64,000 bases of DNA from Dendrobium chrysotoxum. Its lineage: Eukaryota > Streptophyta > Magnoliopsida > Asparagales > Orchidaceae. The notes under the pieces are model-generated. The model had not been told where the DNA came from and did not search any database. It was given only the letters and a program-made list of their open reading frames with translations. How positions within the stretch are numbered: position 1 is the stretch's first letter; each line of letters opens with the position of its first letter. Where the stretch lies: contig CM034310.1 of the NCBI GenBank assembly GCA_019925795.1, positions 22,526,764 to 22,590,763 on the forward strand, in the 5' to 3' direction. Of this stretch, positions 52,625-63,879 are shown piece by piece. The position numbers and the translations under genes were made by a program.

Positions 52625-54302
52625 TGAAAGTCTGAATAAGTTATTAGACATATTGCTTACATCCCTAGGCTAACCAAGAGGGGGGGGGGGGGGGGGGGGG
52701 GGGGGGTAAATTGGTCCTTTTAAAAAATTCTCTTGAAATTTTAGAAAACTTATATTTAAAAACTTATGTAGATCGTACAGTATGATTTACCTTCGTACAG
52801 TATGAACAGAGTGAATTTTCAAAGCTTTTTCAATCTTAGAAATTCAACCATAGAAAAATAAAATGCATAAAAATAATAGTGCAGAAAAATGAAAAGTAAG
52901 AACAGAAAACACCAGAATTTATAGTGGTTCGATCAAACACGACCTACATCCACTCCCTAGAGACTCCTTCTCTAGGTATTGCACTAAACTCAAGTCACTC
53001 TCCTTTTGCCCCCACAGCAAGGTAGAGAAGCCTTTACAAACTCTCTTCCACCAACCCGATGCGGCAGAGAACCATCGTCATTTTTCACTTTCCAAGTGAC
53101 GGCAGAGAACCAGTCATCCTTTCTCACCCTCTTGGTGATGACAGAGAACCAGTCATCCTTTCTCACCCTCCTAGTGATGGCAGAGAACCGGACCTTCTTC
53201 AAAGATCTTCTCTCAAGAGTCTTCAAGGAGATAGAGATGTGACTTAAAGTACAAAACAATGAAATCCTCACTCTTGGATAACCTTGTGAATCCCCTCACA
53301 ATTTTTATTCCAAGGATCTCACTCAACTCACACCCAAACACTCTCCCTTATCACTTTTCCTTCCTCTCTCAAGAAGAAATTCATAGAAGCATCTTCATAC
53401 AAGTCAGTTTAAAGGTCCTTAAATACTAAGGACAAGAAAAATCATCCAAAAATTGAATTTTTCAAGTTTCACGCGTCCCGATTATTCCGTACGATCGATC
53501 TTCATACTGTACGAATAGTTCAAATCATTGAACGATTCATCCCGTACAATCCCATAAGAATCAAAGTCAGGGCCGTTCGTACCTCAAATCCTCCTGTATG
53601 AATTATATTTCGTACTGTATGAATAGTTCAAAAATTGAACAATTCGTCATGTACGAACCTGTACAAACCTAATTCAGAGCCATTCGTACCATAAAATATT
53701 ATGTACAAAATCAATTTCATACTGTACAAATAGTTCAAAAACTGAAGAATTCGTCTCGTACGAACCAAAAATAGAGCCATTCGTACCACAAAATCTTATG
53801 TACGAATTATACTTCGTACTATACGAATAGTTCAAAAAATGAACGATTCGTCCCGTACCAACCAGTACGAACAAAAAATAGAGCCGTTCGTACCATAAAA
53901 TCTTCTGTACGAACCATATGTCATACTATACGAATTGAACTTAGAAAAAATTTTCAAGCCAGATAGGTTCGTTATGGAGGACATATATACAGATCGTCCC
54001 ATACGATTGTATATCGTACTGTACGATCAGTTTAAAAAATTAAGTTTTTCACTCCCCCATCATGTGTGTGTGTGTGCACAGTTATCCAGCTTACAATCAC
54101 ACTCTCTCAGACTCAAGAAAATAAAAAATATAGACTTCACTTACAATAAACATTAACACATGAACTTGAAGTCTTCAGAAATCTGGAGTGCGAATATCCT
54201 GAAAGAACATGTTAGTGCACACAAAAAGAAACTCCAATATATGTTAGGAGAAGAATAAAACAAATAAAAGGTTTTTGTAATCATCAAAAATAATTTGTAT
54301 CA
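52625..54302 (-). mobile_element. Copia solo LTR inside the giant element
   Basis: Read on the minus strand it starts TGATACAAATTATT and ends GACTTTCA, aligning with the copia LTRs at 568 and 9334: the same GGTTCTCTGCC units (about 53055-53190), the same C tract (here a 26-base G run at 52681-52706) and CTCTTGGTTAGCCT. Between about 53480 and 54040 it carries repeated palindromes such as TTCGTACTGTACGAA. Flanking 5-mers (CTCTT, GAATT) do not match, so the exact ends or the target duplication are uncertain. Confidence 0.82.
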
Positions 54303-54436
54303 GAATTTTCTTGAACGAACGGATTTACACAAATCATAACACTCTTGACCTATCTCAGGTCAGTAAACTTGTTCTGGGGGGGAATGTTGTTTTCAGGTTC
54401 TTAGGCAGACAAATTTGATGGGTGTACAGGCACTAG

Positions 54437-54970
54437 TTACTGCTGAGCTCGGAGCTCAGCATTCATCTTTCTTCTTTGTCTCCTCATCAGCTTTCCTCTA
54501 GATGAGAAAACTTCAGCATTATTTTTCTCGGGTGCAAGTAACCGGATTGGCAGAGAAGTGGCGTTGGCAAATACCACTAAAATTCTTCCTTTGACTACCC
54601 TCCTCTTAGTAGCTGGGGCTTCCGGTTGAGGTAGCCTCTCGAACACAAAAATTATCCTATGAGGTTCCTCCATAGTAGGTCGTGGTGCTTGCAGATGCGC
54701 ACGACGAGCAGAGGTTTCAGTAGAGTGGGGTCTCCTAGTAGACCCTTCAAAGTATATGCCATTCAAAGGAATAGTAGCAGCCTTTACAGTAACTACGGGG
54801 ATGCCTAGGCTACCAAACTGGATGGTGGCTCCAGTATTCCAAGTCTTAATGATAGCATTTGTCAATTGGATCCTGATACCTTGTCCCAGTTGGACGATCA
54901 TTAGAGTATTCTGTAGATCCATTTGTATGAATAAAAGATAAGGGTTAGTAATCAGAGTCTGATACATCAC
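54437..54970 (-). CDS. Unidentified upstream ORF of the giant element (177 residues)
   Basis: An uninterrupted minus-strand frame starting about 260 bases after the primer-binding site and upstream of gag. The first half has hydrophobic and beta-like stretches (AATIPLNGIYFEG); the second half is proline- and arginine-rich (RPTMEEPHRIIFVFERLPQP) and ends in a basic tail (RGKLMRRQRRKMNAELRAQQ). I recognise no domain. Family knowledge: Ogre elements carry an extra ORF of unknown function before gag, and this position matches. It is notably intact compared with the rest of the element. It may instead be a chance frame or part of a longer ORF cut by the copia LTR. Confidence 0.45.
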   Translation of the reverse strand: MMYQTLITNPYLLFIQMDLQNTLMIVQLGQGIRIQLTNAIIKTWNTGATIQFGSLGIPVVTVKAATIPLNGIYFEGSTRRPHSTETSARRAHLQAPRPTMEEPHRIIFVFERLPQPEAPATKRRVVKGRILVVFANATSLPIRLLAPEKNNAEVFSSRGKLMRRQRRKMNAELRAQQ

Positions 54971-55230
54971 TCCACACTTTTAAAATACAGAAACTTGCAC
55001 ATAACAGAAAATAAAAACAAATAACATTAGCAAGTAATTAAAATAATATAAATTTAAAATTCTACTAAATGAATTATCTCAATGAATTTATTGAGTTAGT
55101 CATTTCAGAATATTCAAAATTTTAATTTGTTAAATGATCATTTTAGCAAAATCCTGAATTTTTAGGCTATGTTGACTTGGATGCTACAATAGTACTAGAT
55201 GACTAGCCAAAGATGGAGAGAGAAACCAAA

Positions 55231-55247
55231 TTCCATTGGAGTCACCA
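55231..55247 (-). other. Primer-binding site of the giant element
   Basis: On the minus strand TGGTGACTCCAATGGAA begins six bases after the 5' LTR. It resembles the TGGCGACTC...TGGGGA priming sites of Tat-type elements; I cannot name the tRNA with certainty. Confidence 0.6.
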
Positions 55248-55253
55248 GAAATT

Positions 55254-58200
55254 TATGGGCTCTAAAAATTCAGCCCCGGCCTCCCCCGTTGCTTGCTTTT
55301 CGGGGGAGTTTTAACGGAATTAGATTTCGGGGTAAATTTTGGAAGGCAGATGAGTTTGTAGATAAGATACTACCTAGAGATTTCACCCTTATTTTTTGAG
55401 GAATTTATAATCTGAGTTCTGGTTTCTTATAGGCGCAAGCCTCTATAGTTAATTACCCCTCCTGATAATGAGAGAAAACTTTCTATTAAGGCTAGTCATC
55501 GATCAGATACATAGAATACGTGTTATCTGGCATATAGTAGCAGCATGGGCTTGAAGTTTAGAAATTGAGGGGTTGATATTTAAAATTAGAAATTTCACTA
55601 TCTTGCACTTAAAGCGAATGGTGGGGGAATGGATGATAGACCCGATCAAGATCCCATGGTTCCATCATCCCTGGCCATTATGGTCCCTGGTCTACTTAGT
55701 TAGAGGAAATAGTCGACCCAACTTGACAGAAGAATCCTTATTAGCAGCCACAGGTTGCTTCGTCCAAGGGTACCTTATAGACCTGGGGGGATATTTATTT
55801 AAGGGGATAAATTTGAATCCACCTTAACTAACAGAGAGCTTTGTGCCCTATTGATTATATCATATTGATTCATATCTCAAGGATTTGATGCCACTAAGAA
55901 ACGTATTGGCTCTTGCCATAACTACTATTTTGTGGTGCCATTTGGCGGCAAAACTACTCGGTTTAGAGGGCCCCGGGTCATAACCATTTACCTGCAGTGC
56001 CATTTAGAGGCGAAACTATCAGTTAGAGGACATGTACCATGACCTTATTGGCAGGATATTATTTGAGAATTGATCCTAGTGATATTTTTGACCAGGCATT
56101 AGCTCTATATGAGCTGAAGTAAATTTCAGTTTGTCCACCTCAGCAAACTGTTACAGATGGTTGATGGATTTTGTTTTAAGCATTTTATGGATTATTTTTT
56201 ATTTTTAAATATTTAAATTTTAGAATTTTTGAAGATTTGGATTGTGTGGGAATTTGGGTGGCATTTTGAAATATTTAGAATTGACCCCTCCGTTTGAGAT
56301 CTACATTCAACATAGCCATCATCAGGGTGACTTAGAGGTCACTTGAAAATATTTCATTGGGGGTGTTTGTGGTCAATTGAAAATATATGTATTTTATGGA
56401 AATTTGAGGGTATTTGAAAAGGTAGCATCCCCTCCAGTTGAGATAAACATTCAACACGGCCCTCATCGGAGTGTATGGGGTCACTACATTCATGAGTTGA
56501 ACCTTGTCGACTCTGCCGAGCTGTCGATAGAGGATCGAATTTCATAGGCTTTATGCCTTTGTTTGAGAATTTCTTTTGTTATAGAAATTGAAGGCCTAAT
56601 ATGAACTATAAAACAAATATTATGGTCGATCTTGTGACAACATACTTGTTTTACTGTTTGAGCCTTATCGACTCCTATCTACCTAAATAAAAGGATCATG
56701 CTCAAATTTTGGTTTATTTTTTAACCCGTTCATCATCCCTAGACGTCACGTGTATATTAATAACACGCTCGTCGGGGCCCATGCGGGTGTTTGGGGGACA
56801 TTTTATAATTATTTACTGAACCTTATCAACTCCTATATATCTACTTAGAAGGATCATGTTCGAATTTATTGACCCGTGCAGCATACCTAGATGCCACATG
56901 AATTTCTATAGTACGCTCATTAGGGCCCATGCGGGTATGTGATTACACATGCAATTTTGTGTACCTAAGTGCGTACATACTACAGTGCATGTGCAGGGAC
57001 ATTTTGGGATACTTCAATTGTGCAGGTAACTGCCATTCGGATACAATATTCTATTTTGAAGCTCGTACGTGCCTTCTGTCTGCTTGTAGGGATGTTGTGG
57101 ATCCAGTGGGGTATTGTAGTAGCTTCTGGATTGAGTTGTTTGCTGCTTTATACAGGTAGACTATCGTGCACTACTTATTTCTTTATGTAGATGGGTTATA
57201 ATGCACTAACGAATCTCCTGTTATGCATTTGTAGATTTTGCTATCTATTGCAGTTTCCTTGCATCCTTCTTGTAGACGACATGCTGTGTGTACAACGAGT
57301 CTTCTACCACTACTCATAGGTATTTACATTCGCTGCAGCTCTTCTGTATTTACTTGTTGATAGTATGCTGTGTAGATGATGAACTTTTGTAGTAGCTCGT
57401 AGGAGGAGTTAGAGTTCTTATTGTATATTTATCTTCTTTACTTGTAGATAGTATGAAGCATTCGTATAAAAGAATCATTATAACCATTGCATGTCGGCCC
57501 TGATTATTCACTTCTTGCTAGATTTGATACACTTGATTGTATACTGACATTGACTGCAAGGATATTGCGACGTTGGTTAACATAAATAGCCGGGTGAGTT
57601 GTATCCATCACCAGTTCCTTCATACATGTTGACTAATAAATGGCTGCATTTGTCATCAAATTCCTAATGCATGTTGATCAGTGAATTGCTGCATTTGCTT
57701 GTGCATTGATTTTTAGTATTCGTTGATGTTTGCATCTTGATTGACATGAAGGTTCTCAACATTGAAAGCTTTATACTTTTGATTGTAGGCACATTGATTT
57801 GAATGCCACTTATTATTATTCATGAAAGGGTCATGGGTTGGCAAGCATAGATTATGAGCAGGTTGTGGTGTATATGATGACTCCTTTACTTTTATTTGTG
57901 AATGAAGCATTACGTGTGTCATGAATCTTCTACCACCACATGTATTTCTATTCATTTCAACTTCTCTGATCCAGCTTGCTAGTGCACTACATTCCTTACA
58001 ATGTTGCTTATGAATGATGTGCAGAAACTTTAGTCGTCATAAGTTATTGTTTGCAAATATCTGTATTCATTGCAACTTGTTGTCTTGGACTGTAGACGAT
58101 ATATTACATGCATCACATATGTGCTAGATCTTCATGTTCATTGTATATTGACCCCTCATGCTCGTAGGGAGATTATTGCATCTGCTTGAAATTGAATTGT

Positions 58201-60387
58201 TATTGACGATATAAATCTTACTACATTTATTATTCCAATTACAAGCACCTCATGTTGCATTTTGATCACATATCCCTTTTTCAATCCATTATTTGTAAGA
58301 TTGAATATGTTTGTTGGTATTTTGATATTGATTGGAGGGCACTATGATGTTCATCATGTGTTCTTCGTGTTCGTTCATTCTCATTGATCTTCAGTATATG
58401 TAAAGAGCCGGTGCGTTCACTTGCATATCACTTATGTTTGAAGATCTTCTACTGTGAGTTTCGTATTTGCATGAAGTTTATTTGAGTTCAAGTTCATTTG
58501 AGTTTGAGTTCAAATACAATCCCCTGTGGTCCATTCATTCAAGTTCTTGTCAAGTTCATCTCAACTGTGCTTTATTTAAATCAAGTCTTAGTTCACAAGT
58601 CCTTTATTTGATTATTGATGTTCATTAGAAAGATATCGGTCTTTAATTAGCATTTTCATTGATGTGATTGTATTTTTGCTAAGTCAAAGTCCCATTCCTT
58701 GTGGTGTTCATTTGAGCTCAAGTATAGGTCCCCTGCTGTCCAAGTCAAGTCCAATTTTGTATCATTTAATTCAAGTTCTTTGTTGCTTTTTATCATTTGA
58801 TTAGGTTCAAACTTAATTTGATTTCAATTTATCATTATTCACATAAGTCTATGTCCCATATTGTTCAAAAGTTTATAGATTTGGTCCCCTGTATTTTGCT
58901 CTGAATTTCGGCAGCCTCCTGTCGTCTCCCCCGTTTAGGGGAAAAACCTAAGAGGCCGCCTTCCCCTCCACGCTACATGAACGCTTTAGGTAGATGTCAG
59001 GTGACATTGTGGTTGTATTTTTCTTTAATCCCTGCTTCGCTACATGAGCACTTAAGGGTCTCTTGTAACTGTTTGAAAAATAGCAGTTTGATTTCCCCAC
59101 GTATGGGTACTTAATTTTCATCCCCCTCACACTACGTGAGCACTCCGGGGATTACCCACCTCATCGCCAGTGTCACACTGGTTTCCCTCCCATCATGCTA
59201 CGTGAGCGCGTAAGGTGGTTTTCCGACTCGTCGCAAGCCTCGAGAGCGAGGTTTAAGTTAGAAGTTATACCTGCGCGGATGACGTCGACGGCATTGATGT
59301 TGAGGTCGAGGTGGGAGAAGCATTTGCATTTTTCTTTTTTTTTTAATTAACATTAATTATAACTAATAATAATTAATAATAATTAATTATAATTATCTTT
59401 AAATACTTATGTTTATTTATAGTTAATTATAATTAATTTGAGTAATTAATTATAATTATTATAATTAACTAAAATAATTAATTATAACATATTAATTAAA
59501 GTTAATATTAATTAATAAATTAATTAATAATAATTAAAAGAAATTAATTATAATTAATTAATATTAACTTTAATTAAATTTAGTTAAAATTATTTAATTA
59601 AAATTAACTTGTAATTAATTATAATAACTATAATTAATTAAGATAATTAAAATTAATTTTAATTAAAATTAATTAATCCATCTCTCCCTCTCTTCTCTAG
59701 TTCGACAGATTTACAAGATTCAACTGAAGAAGCATGTGAGAGGGGAGAAAGTTACCTTCACTATAAGCAAGCTCTTGTCGTTGCCTCCGATCAAAAATGC
59801 TGCAACTTCCGACCCGATAGGAAGGGCAAGTCATCGAAGGAGTGTAGAGGAACATCCATGAAGGAGCCTTCACAGTAAGAGAGCTCCCGTCCTGGCTCCG
59901 ATCAGAATGTCTTAACTTCGATCCCGCAGGAAGGAACGTCCTCGGAGGTGCAAAGTCGGACAACCACGAAGGAGCCGAGGGAGCGACGCGTACAACCTCC
60001 TTCATAGCGAGTGAGTTCCGATCGTTGCTTTCGATCGAATGCCGTAACTTTTGATCTCACAGGAAGGGAAAGTCGTTGAGCGTGCAAAGTCTAACAACGG
60101 AAAAGGAGTTGAAGGAGCACATAAAGGGGAGAGCGAAGAGGTGCGAAAAAGCAAGTCAACACATTAGACTTGATCAAAAAAGGAAAAAAAAAGAGGTGCG
60201 AAAAAGTAAAGAGCTGAATGCCTCATTCCTGCGACCATTTAACGACGAGAAGTTGAGATCGTGCGAAGCAAGGCCGGAGTGGTCTCGACGTGCAAACGAC
60301 GTGCGAGCGGGATTCAGGGCGACGTGTGCTTTTTAGGTACGACACACTCTTTTTTTTATTTTGTTTTCCACGGCATATGGGTCAAAA
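55254..60387 (-). repeat. 5' LTR of the giant element (5,134 bp)
   Basis: Direct repeat of 36262-41018 in the same order and orientation: TATGGGCTC start, GGCGGCAAAACTAC (about 55943), GGGCCCATGCGGG (56776, 56926), hairpin cluster (58960-59215), AT tract (59343-59680), GC-rich triplicate (59766-60100), end GGCATATGGGTCAAAA. It has a partial duplication around 56430-56900 that the 3' LTR lacks or has lost, which explains much of the 377-bp length difference. Confidence 0.92.
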
Positions 60388-60392
60388 GGACC

Positions 60393-61616
60393 CTAGTCGT
60401 TCTAATAGGTTAAGAGAGCTTGAACAAGTGATTAGATGTAACAGGTTATTTTGATCTTATCAGCTATTCGAGCTGTTGCTAGTTAGCTTACTGACTAGGG
60501 TAAACCAACTAATAGCTGAGGAATGTAATTGAGGACTTGAGCCAACCTTATTTGGGCTTAATTAGCTTGCATTTTGTTTAATTGGCACAAGTCAAGGGTT
60601 TAACTCACTTGGGCTAACCAAAGTGGGTCACCTAGAGCAGCTACTTTAGGATCTTTAGGAGCTTAAGCAAAATTTGAGTGGGTTTAGAATAGTTTTTCTT
60701 AAGTTTGTTTCAAGTGAACCTAAGGTGGGTCACTTGAGCCTTTTGGTAAAACTAAGGTTGACCATGGTCAAGGGGGCTTGACCATGGGTCAAGCATGATT
60801 CTAAATATTAATTGGTTGGGTTAAGACCATTTAGACAAAATGCAAAGGCCATCGAGTATAGATTGGTTGATTGGCTTTAGATTTAGGAAATTTAAGGTTA
60901 AGGGATGATTTTAGTGAAACAAACTTTAACCATTGATCAAATAGATTGACCAAGGCTTCTTGATCCATGGGGTGGGTCCATGAGCAAGTCAAGGGTTTTT
61001 GGGGTAGATAATAGGGACATGGACTACTCATAGTAGGCCTTAATGTATGTGTCATAGCGTTTAGAAAAGATCGCTCATTTTAGAATTTCTGAAGGGTTTT
61101 GGGTTTGGCGTAGGATTGACCTACGATTGATATGGTAGGGTCTAGTACCTTTCTAGGATAACTAGGAAATGTCTTAAGGTCCTTGCGTAGTATTTGAATA
61201 GGTTTAAAGTTTATTGGAACATGAATAATCCAATTAAACCTAAGGGCCTACCTAGGGTTTCTTTTTTATTTTAAGCTTTGAATTTGGCTTGAACCATTAC
61301 AAATGGGTTTGTAAAGGGTTAAAAAAGTTCTAAAGAACATAGAAAATCCTAAGGTAGACTCGTAAGGGTCATGGGCACCACCTAAGACAAATTAAGGTTG
61401 ACCTAATCTATAAATTTTAGGAGTCCAACATAGGATATGATGTATCATAGGCTTTGGATTTTTTTATGGCTAGCCAATGCTATATCATTAGGAATCCATC
61501 TAAGAGGGTCCTATAGGGAAGAACCTTTACATAAAAGAATCCTATGAGCTAAGGCTGGGCACTTAAAGGTTATGTCAACCTCATTAAAAAATGAGGTCAA
61601 TAAACAATCCACTAGT
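60393..61616. repeat. Old dispersed repeat with terminal hairpin and CTAG end
   Basis: No coding sequence. It shares phrases (TTGACCATGG, GGTCAAGC) and a hairpin with 1-567 and 2276-2647. At the right end the hairpin GTCAACCTCAT...ATGAGGTCAA (about 61574-61599) is followed 12-13 bases later by CTAG and T (about 61613), the layout of a Helitron 3' terminus. The left boundary is not visible. Confidence 0.4.
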
Positions 61617-61925
61617 TAATCAATCATTTGATACCCAACATACAGAACCAACTCACTCTTTGATCATTACATGTCTTGCTATAATTTCTCCCTCCAAATC
61701 TAGTTGTGAAATTAGTCAATATCACGATCATTAAGGAATATTTCTTAGTAGGTTTGTAAGCTTATAAATACAATAGAGATGCATGAACTAAGGTCTAAAC
61801 AATAAAATTGTCAAATTCAAATTTGAGAGCTCTTGTAGCAGAAAAGATTTATGTGTGTGTGTGTGTATTTAAGAGTTGGCTATGTTGTACAAACACTTCA
61901 TGTTAATGGGGTATGCAATACCTAA
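61617..61925. other. Intergenic, no gene recognised
   Basis: AT-rich, with a short TG run at about 61852-61866. Confidence 0.5.
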
Positions 61926-61929
61926 CAGG

Positions 61930-62690
61930 TATTGGGCACTGACATGCATCCAACACATGTCACACAATTGTCACACGTCTACTTAAAAAAAAAAACTAAA
62001 AAAGAATGGACACGTGTGTCCTAGAAACCTGATTAGATTTTTATTAAAAACCCCACTTATTTTATTTTTTATTTTCCTCTCAAGCACTTCTCTTGCAAAT
62101 TTTCTTATCCTTCCTTTTCCATTCTCACATGTCCTAGGGTTTGGGTCGACATTATCAGATCTACGAATCAAGCCACCAGCTTCCAAAGCTGATCAAATCT
62201 CATATGCTCGTCTCCAAACTTTCTCTCTCCTCTCGAAACCAAAGCTCGATGCCAAAGTTCGATGACTAGCAATCTTTACCCTCTCGATGCCAAATATAAA
62301 CCCAAAGCCTAGTGAGATGATGATTGACATCCTCTCCTCTCGAGGTTGAAGTCCGAGGTCATCAAAATAAATACTAAATAATCAAAAAGAAAGTAGATGA
62401 ATCATTCAGATAAATAATCTTTAACTATAACATCTTAAATTTATTATACAATAAAAAATCATTAATAAAAGAATTTTCAAATAAGATCAATTTCATACTA
62501 TAATTTTGTCTATCATTTGTTAAACTTTTGTTATTTAATATTTTGTATATATAGATATAATATGCTTATTTCATTTAATTTGTATGCAAAATTTTTAATT
62601 CTAAAAAAAAAAATATTATAATATCAACAATAGACATGTCATGTGTCCGTATCATATCATGTCTATTTCCAGGCATCCTAGGGATGTGGC
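61930..62690. mobile_element. Diverged hAT-like element, relative of 31608-32482
   Basis: Left part GTATTGGGCACTGACATG, then AATGGACACGTGTGTCCTAG, and right part CATGTGTCCGTATCATATCA with GGCATCCTAG, correspond to the ends and subterminal GACACG-rich stretches of the intact copy. The interior is unrelated or too diverged. No target duplication is found, so boundaries are approximate. Confidence 0.55.
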
Positions 62691-62704
62691 TATTGTAATT
62701 TCTT

Positions 62705-62707
<3 letters not shown>

Positions 62708-62759
<52 letters not shown>
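62708..62759. repeat. (TA)n microsatellite
   Basis: About 26 AT repeats without interruption. Confidence 0.95.
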
Positions 62760-62762
<3 letters not shown>

Positions 62763-63307
62763 GGATTTTAAGTAACCATATAATTATATTTTAAGTTATG
62801 TATGACTACTTTAGGCATGGCATAGCTTCTTTAACTAGCTCAAGCAAATAGGAGTTGTACCAATATCGTTTTCTTTGTATGTTTATACAACAACCCAATA
62901 ACATGCCTTATGTTTTTTTCACCCAATAAACTTATGGAAAGAGACACCTAATTAGGTCCATAGAAATCAGTAGGAAAATTGCCAACATAAACAATAAAAA
63001 AACAATGCAAAATAGTCAAAAATTTTAAAAAGAAAATAACAAATTCATGGCCGGTTACCATTGTTTCAATATCTCAAGCTCATAATTATCCATTGTTTAG
63101 GCTCATAGATAAAAATGACTCCTCATCTGAACTTTTATTTCTTCTACTATTCTTTTCTATAGATCTTACTGTTGACTTGAACTCAGAAACATCTTAATTG
63201 GAAACCTGAAAACAGCTAGAGATTAGCCATATTGTTCTTGTCTTAAAGCCAACAAATTATAAGTGGCAAAATGGTAAATTTCACATGACTATTCTATACG
63301 AATAAAA
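62760..63307. other. Intergenic, no gene recognised
   Basis: AT-rich sequence with no feature I can support. Confidence 0.5.
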
Positions 63308-63311
63308 TTTA

Positions 63312-63424
63312 GGCCTCGTTTGAGACAGTTTTCTTTTTGCTTTCTACAATAATTTTTTAGTACAAATTTTTTTTGAAATTAAGTTGTGAAAAAATAATGA
63401 CCAAACATTATCCCAAATAAAACA
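63312..63424. mobile_element. Harbinger-like MITE, copy 3
   Basis: 113 bp between TTA (63309-63311) and TTA (63425-63427). The left end GGCCTCGTTTGAGACAG and inverted right end TGTTTTATTTGGGATAATG belong to the same family as the two MITEs in the SSL intron. Confidence 0.7.
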
Positions 63425-63580
63425 TTAATTTTCAACTTAACATAACTAAATGAATACAATATGTCAAAATTACGTAATTTCATAGTCATATTGATTGTGT
63501 TCAAAGCAAATGCCTCACATTCTATATTGGAAGAGTAATTGATATTTTCTTAATTTGGCTTTTCTCATAATCTCATTGAT

Positions 63581-63620
63581 GCTCTCTCTCTCTCTCTCTC
63601 CCTATCTCTCTCTCTCTCTA
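63581..63620. repeat. (CT)n microsatellite, interrupted
   Basis: About 40 bases of CT with a CCTA interruption near 63601-63604. Confidence 0.9.
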
Positions 63621-63879
63621 TCTTCCATATGAATTTATGTACAAGTTCCTAACTTCATTAAGTTTGTTCCTTTTGTATTACAAGCCTATTAAATATTTTA
63701 ATGGTTGGAATTAATTCTTACAATAATTTGGTTTTTCTTTTGTGTAAAACTGTTATTTTTGTGTTTTTTTAATTTATTCAAAAATAAAAATTTTAAATGC
63801 TTTTTAAGCAGGAGGCTGTTTAATTCCCTAATAATTTTGATGTCATGTGAATAATAAAACAATTTATTTAATTCATTGG

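Larger units (their letters stand above)
36262..60387 (-). mobile_element. Giant Tat/Ogre-like Ty3/gypsy retrotransposon, 24.1 kb
   Basis: Bounded by GGACC at 36257-36261 and GGACC at 60388-60392. Read on the minus strand: 5' LTR (60387-55254), primer-binding site (55247-55231), an upstream ORF (54970-54437), gag, protease, RT, RNase H, integrase (ending about 44398), a 3.4-kb non-coding tail, polypurine tract and 3' LTR (41018-36262). The gypsy order (RT before integrase), a second RNase H-like segment before integrase, the very long LTRs and a repeat-rich 3' tail match the Tat lineage, which includes Ogre. All frames are broken, and the interior contains a copia LTR (52625-54302), a LINE fragment and a CACTA end. 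By eye the LTRs differ at roughly one base in ten, so insertion is old. It is convergent with the SSL gene. Confidence 0.9.

Noticed and set aside
52990..53271. Repetitive frame with ITRRVRKDDWFS-like repeats and its antisense
   Set aside because: It is the GGTTCTCTGCC unit array of the copia LTR read as protein.
52620..54307. Target duplication for the copia LTR in the giant element
   Set aside because: The flanking five-mers CTCTT and GAATT do not match, and shifting the ends by a few bases did not produce a pair.
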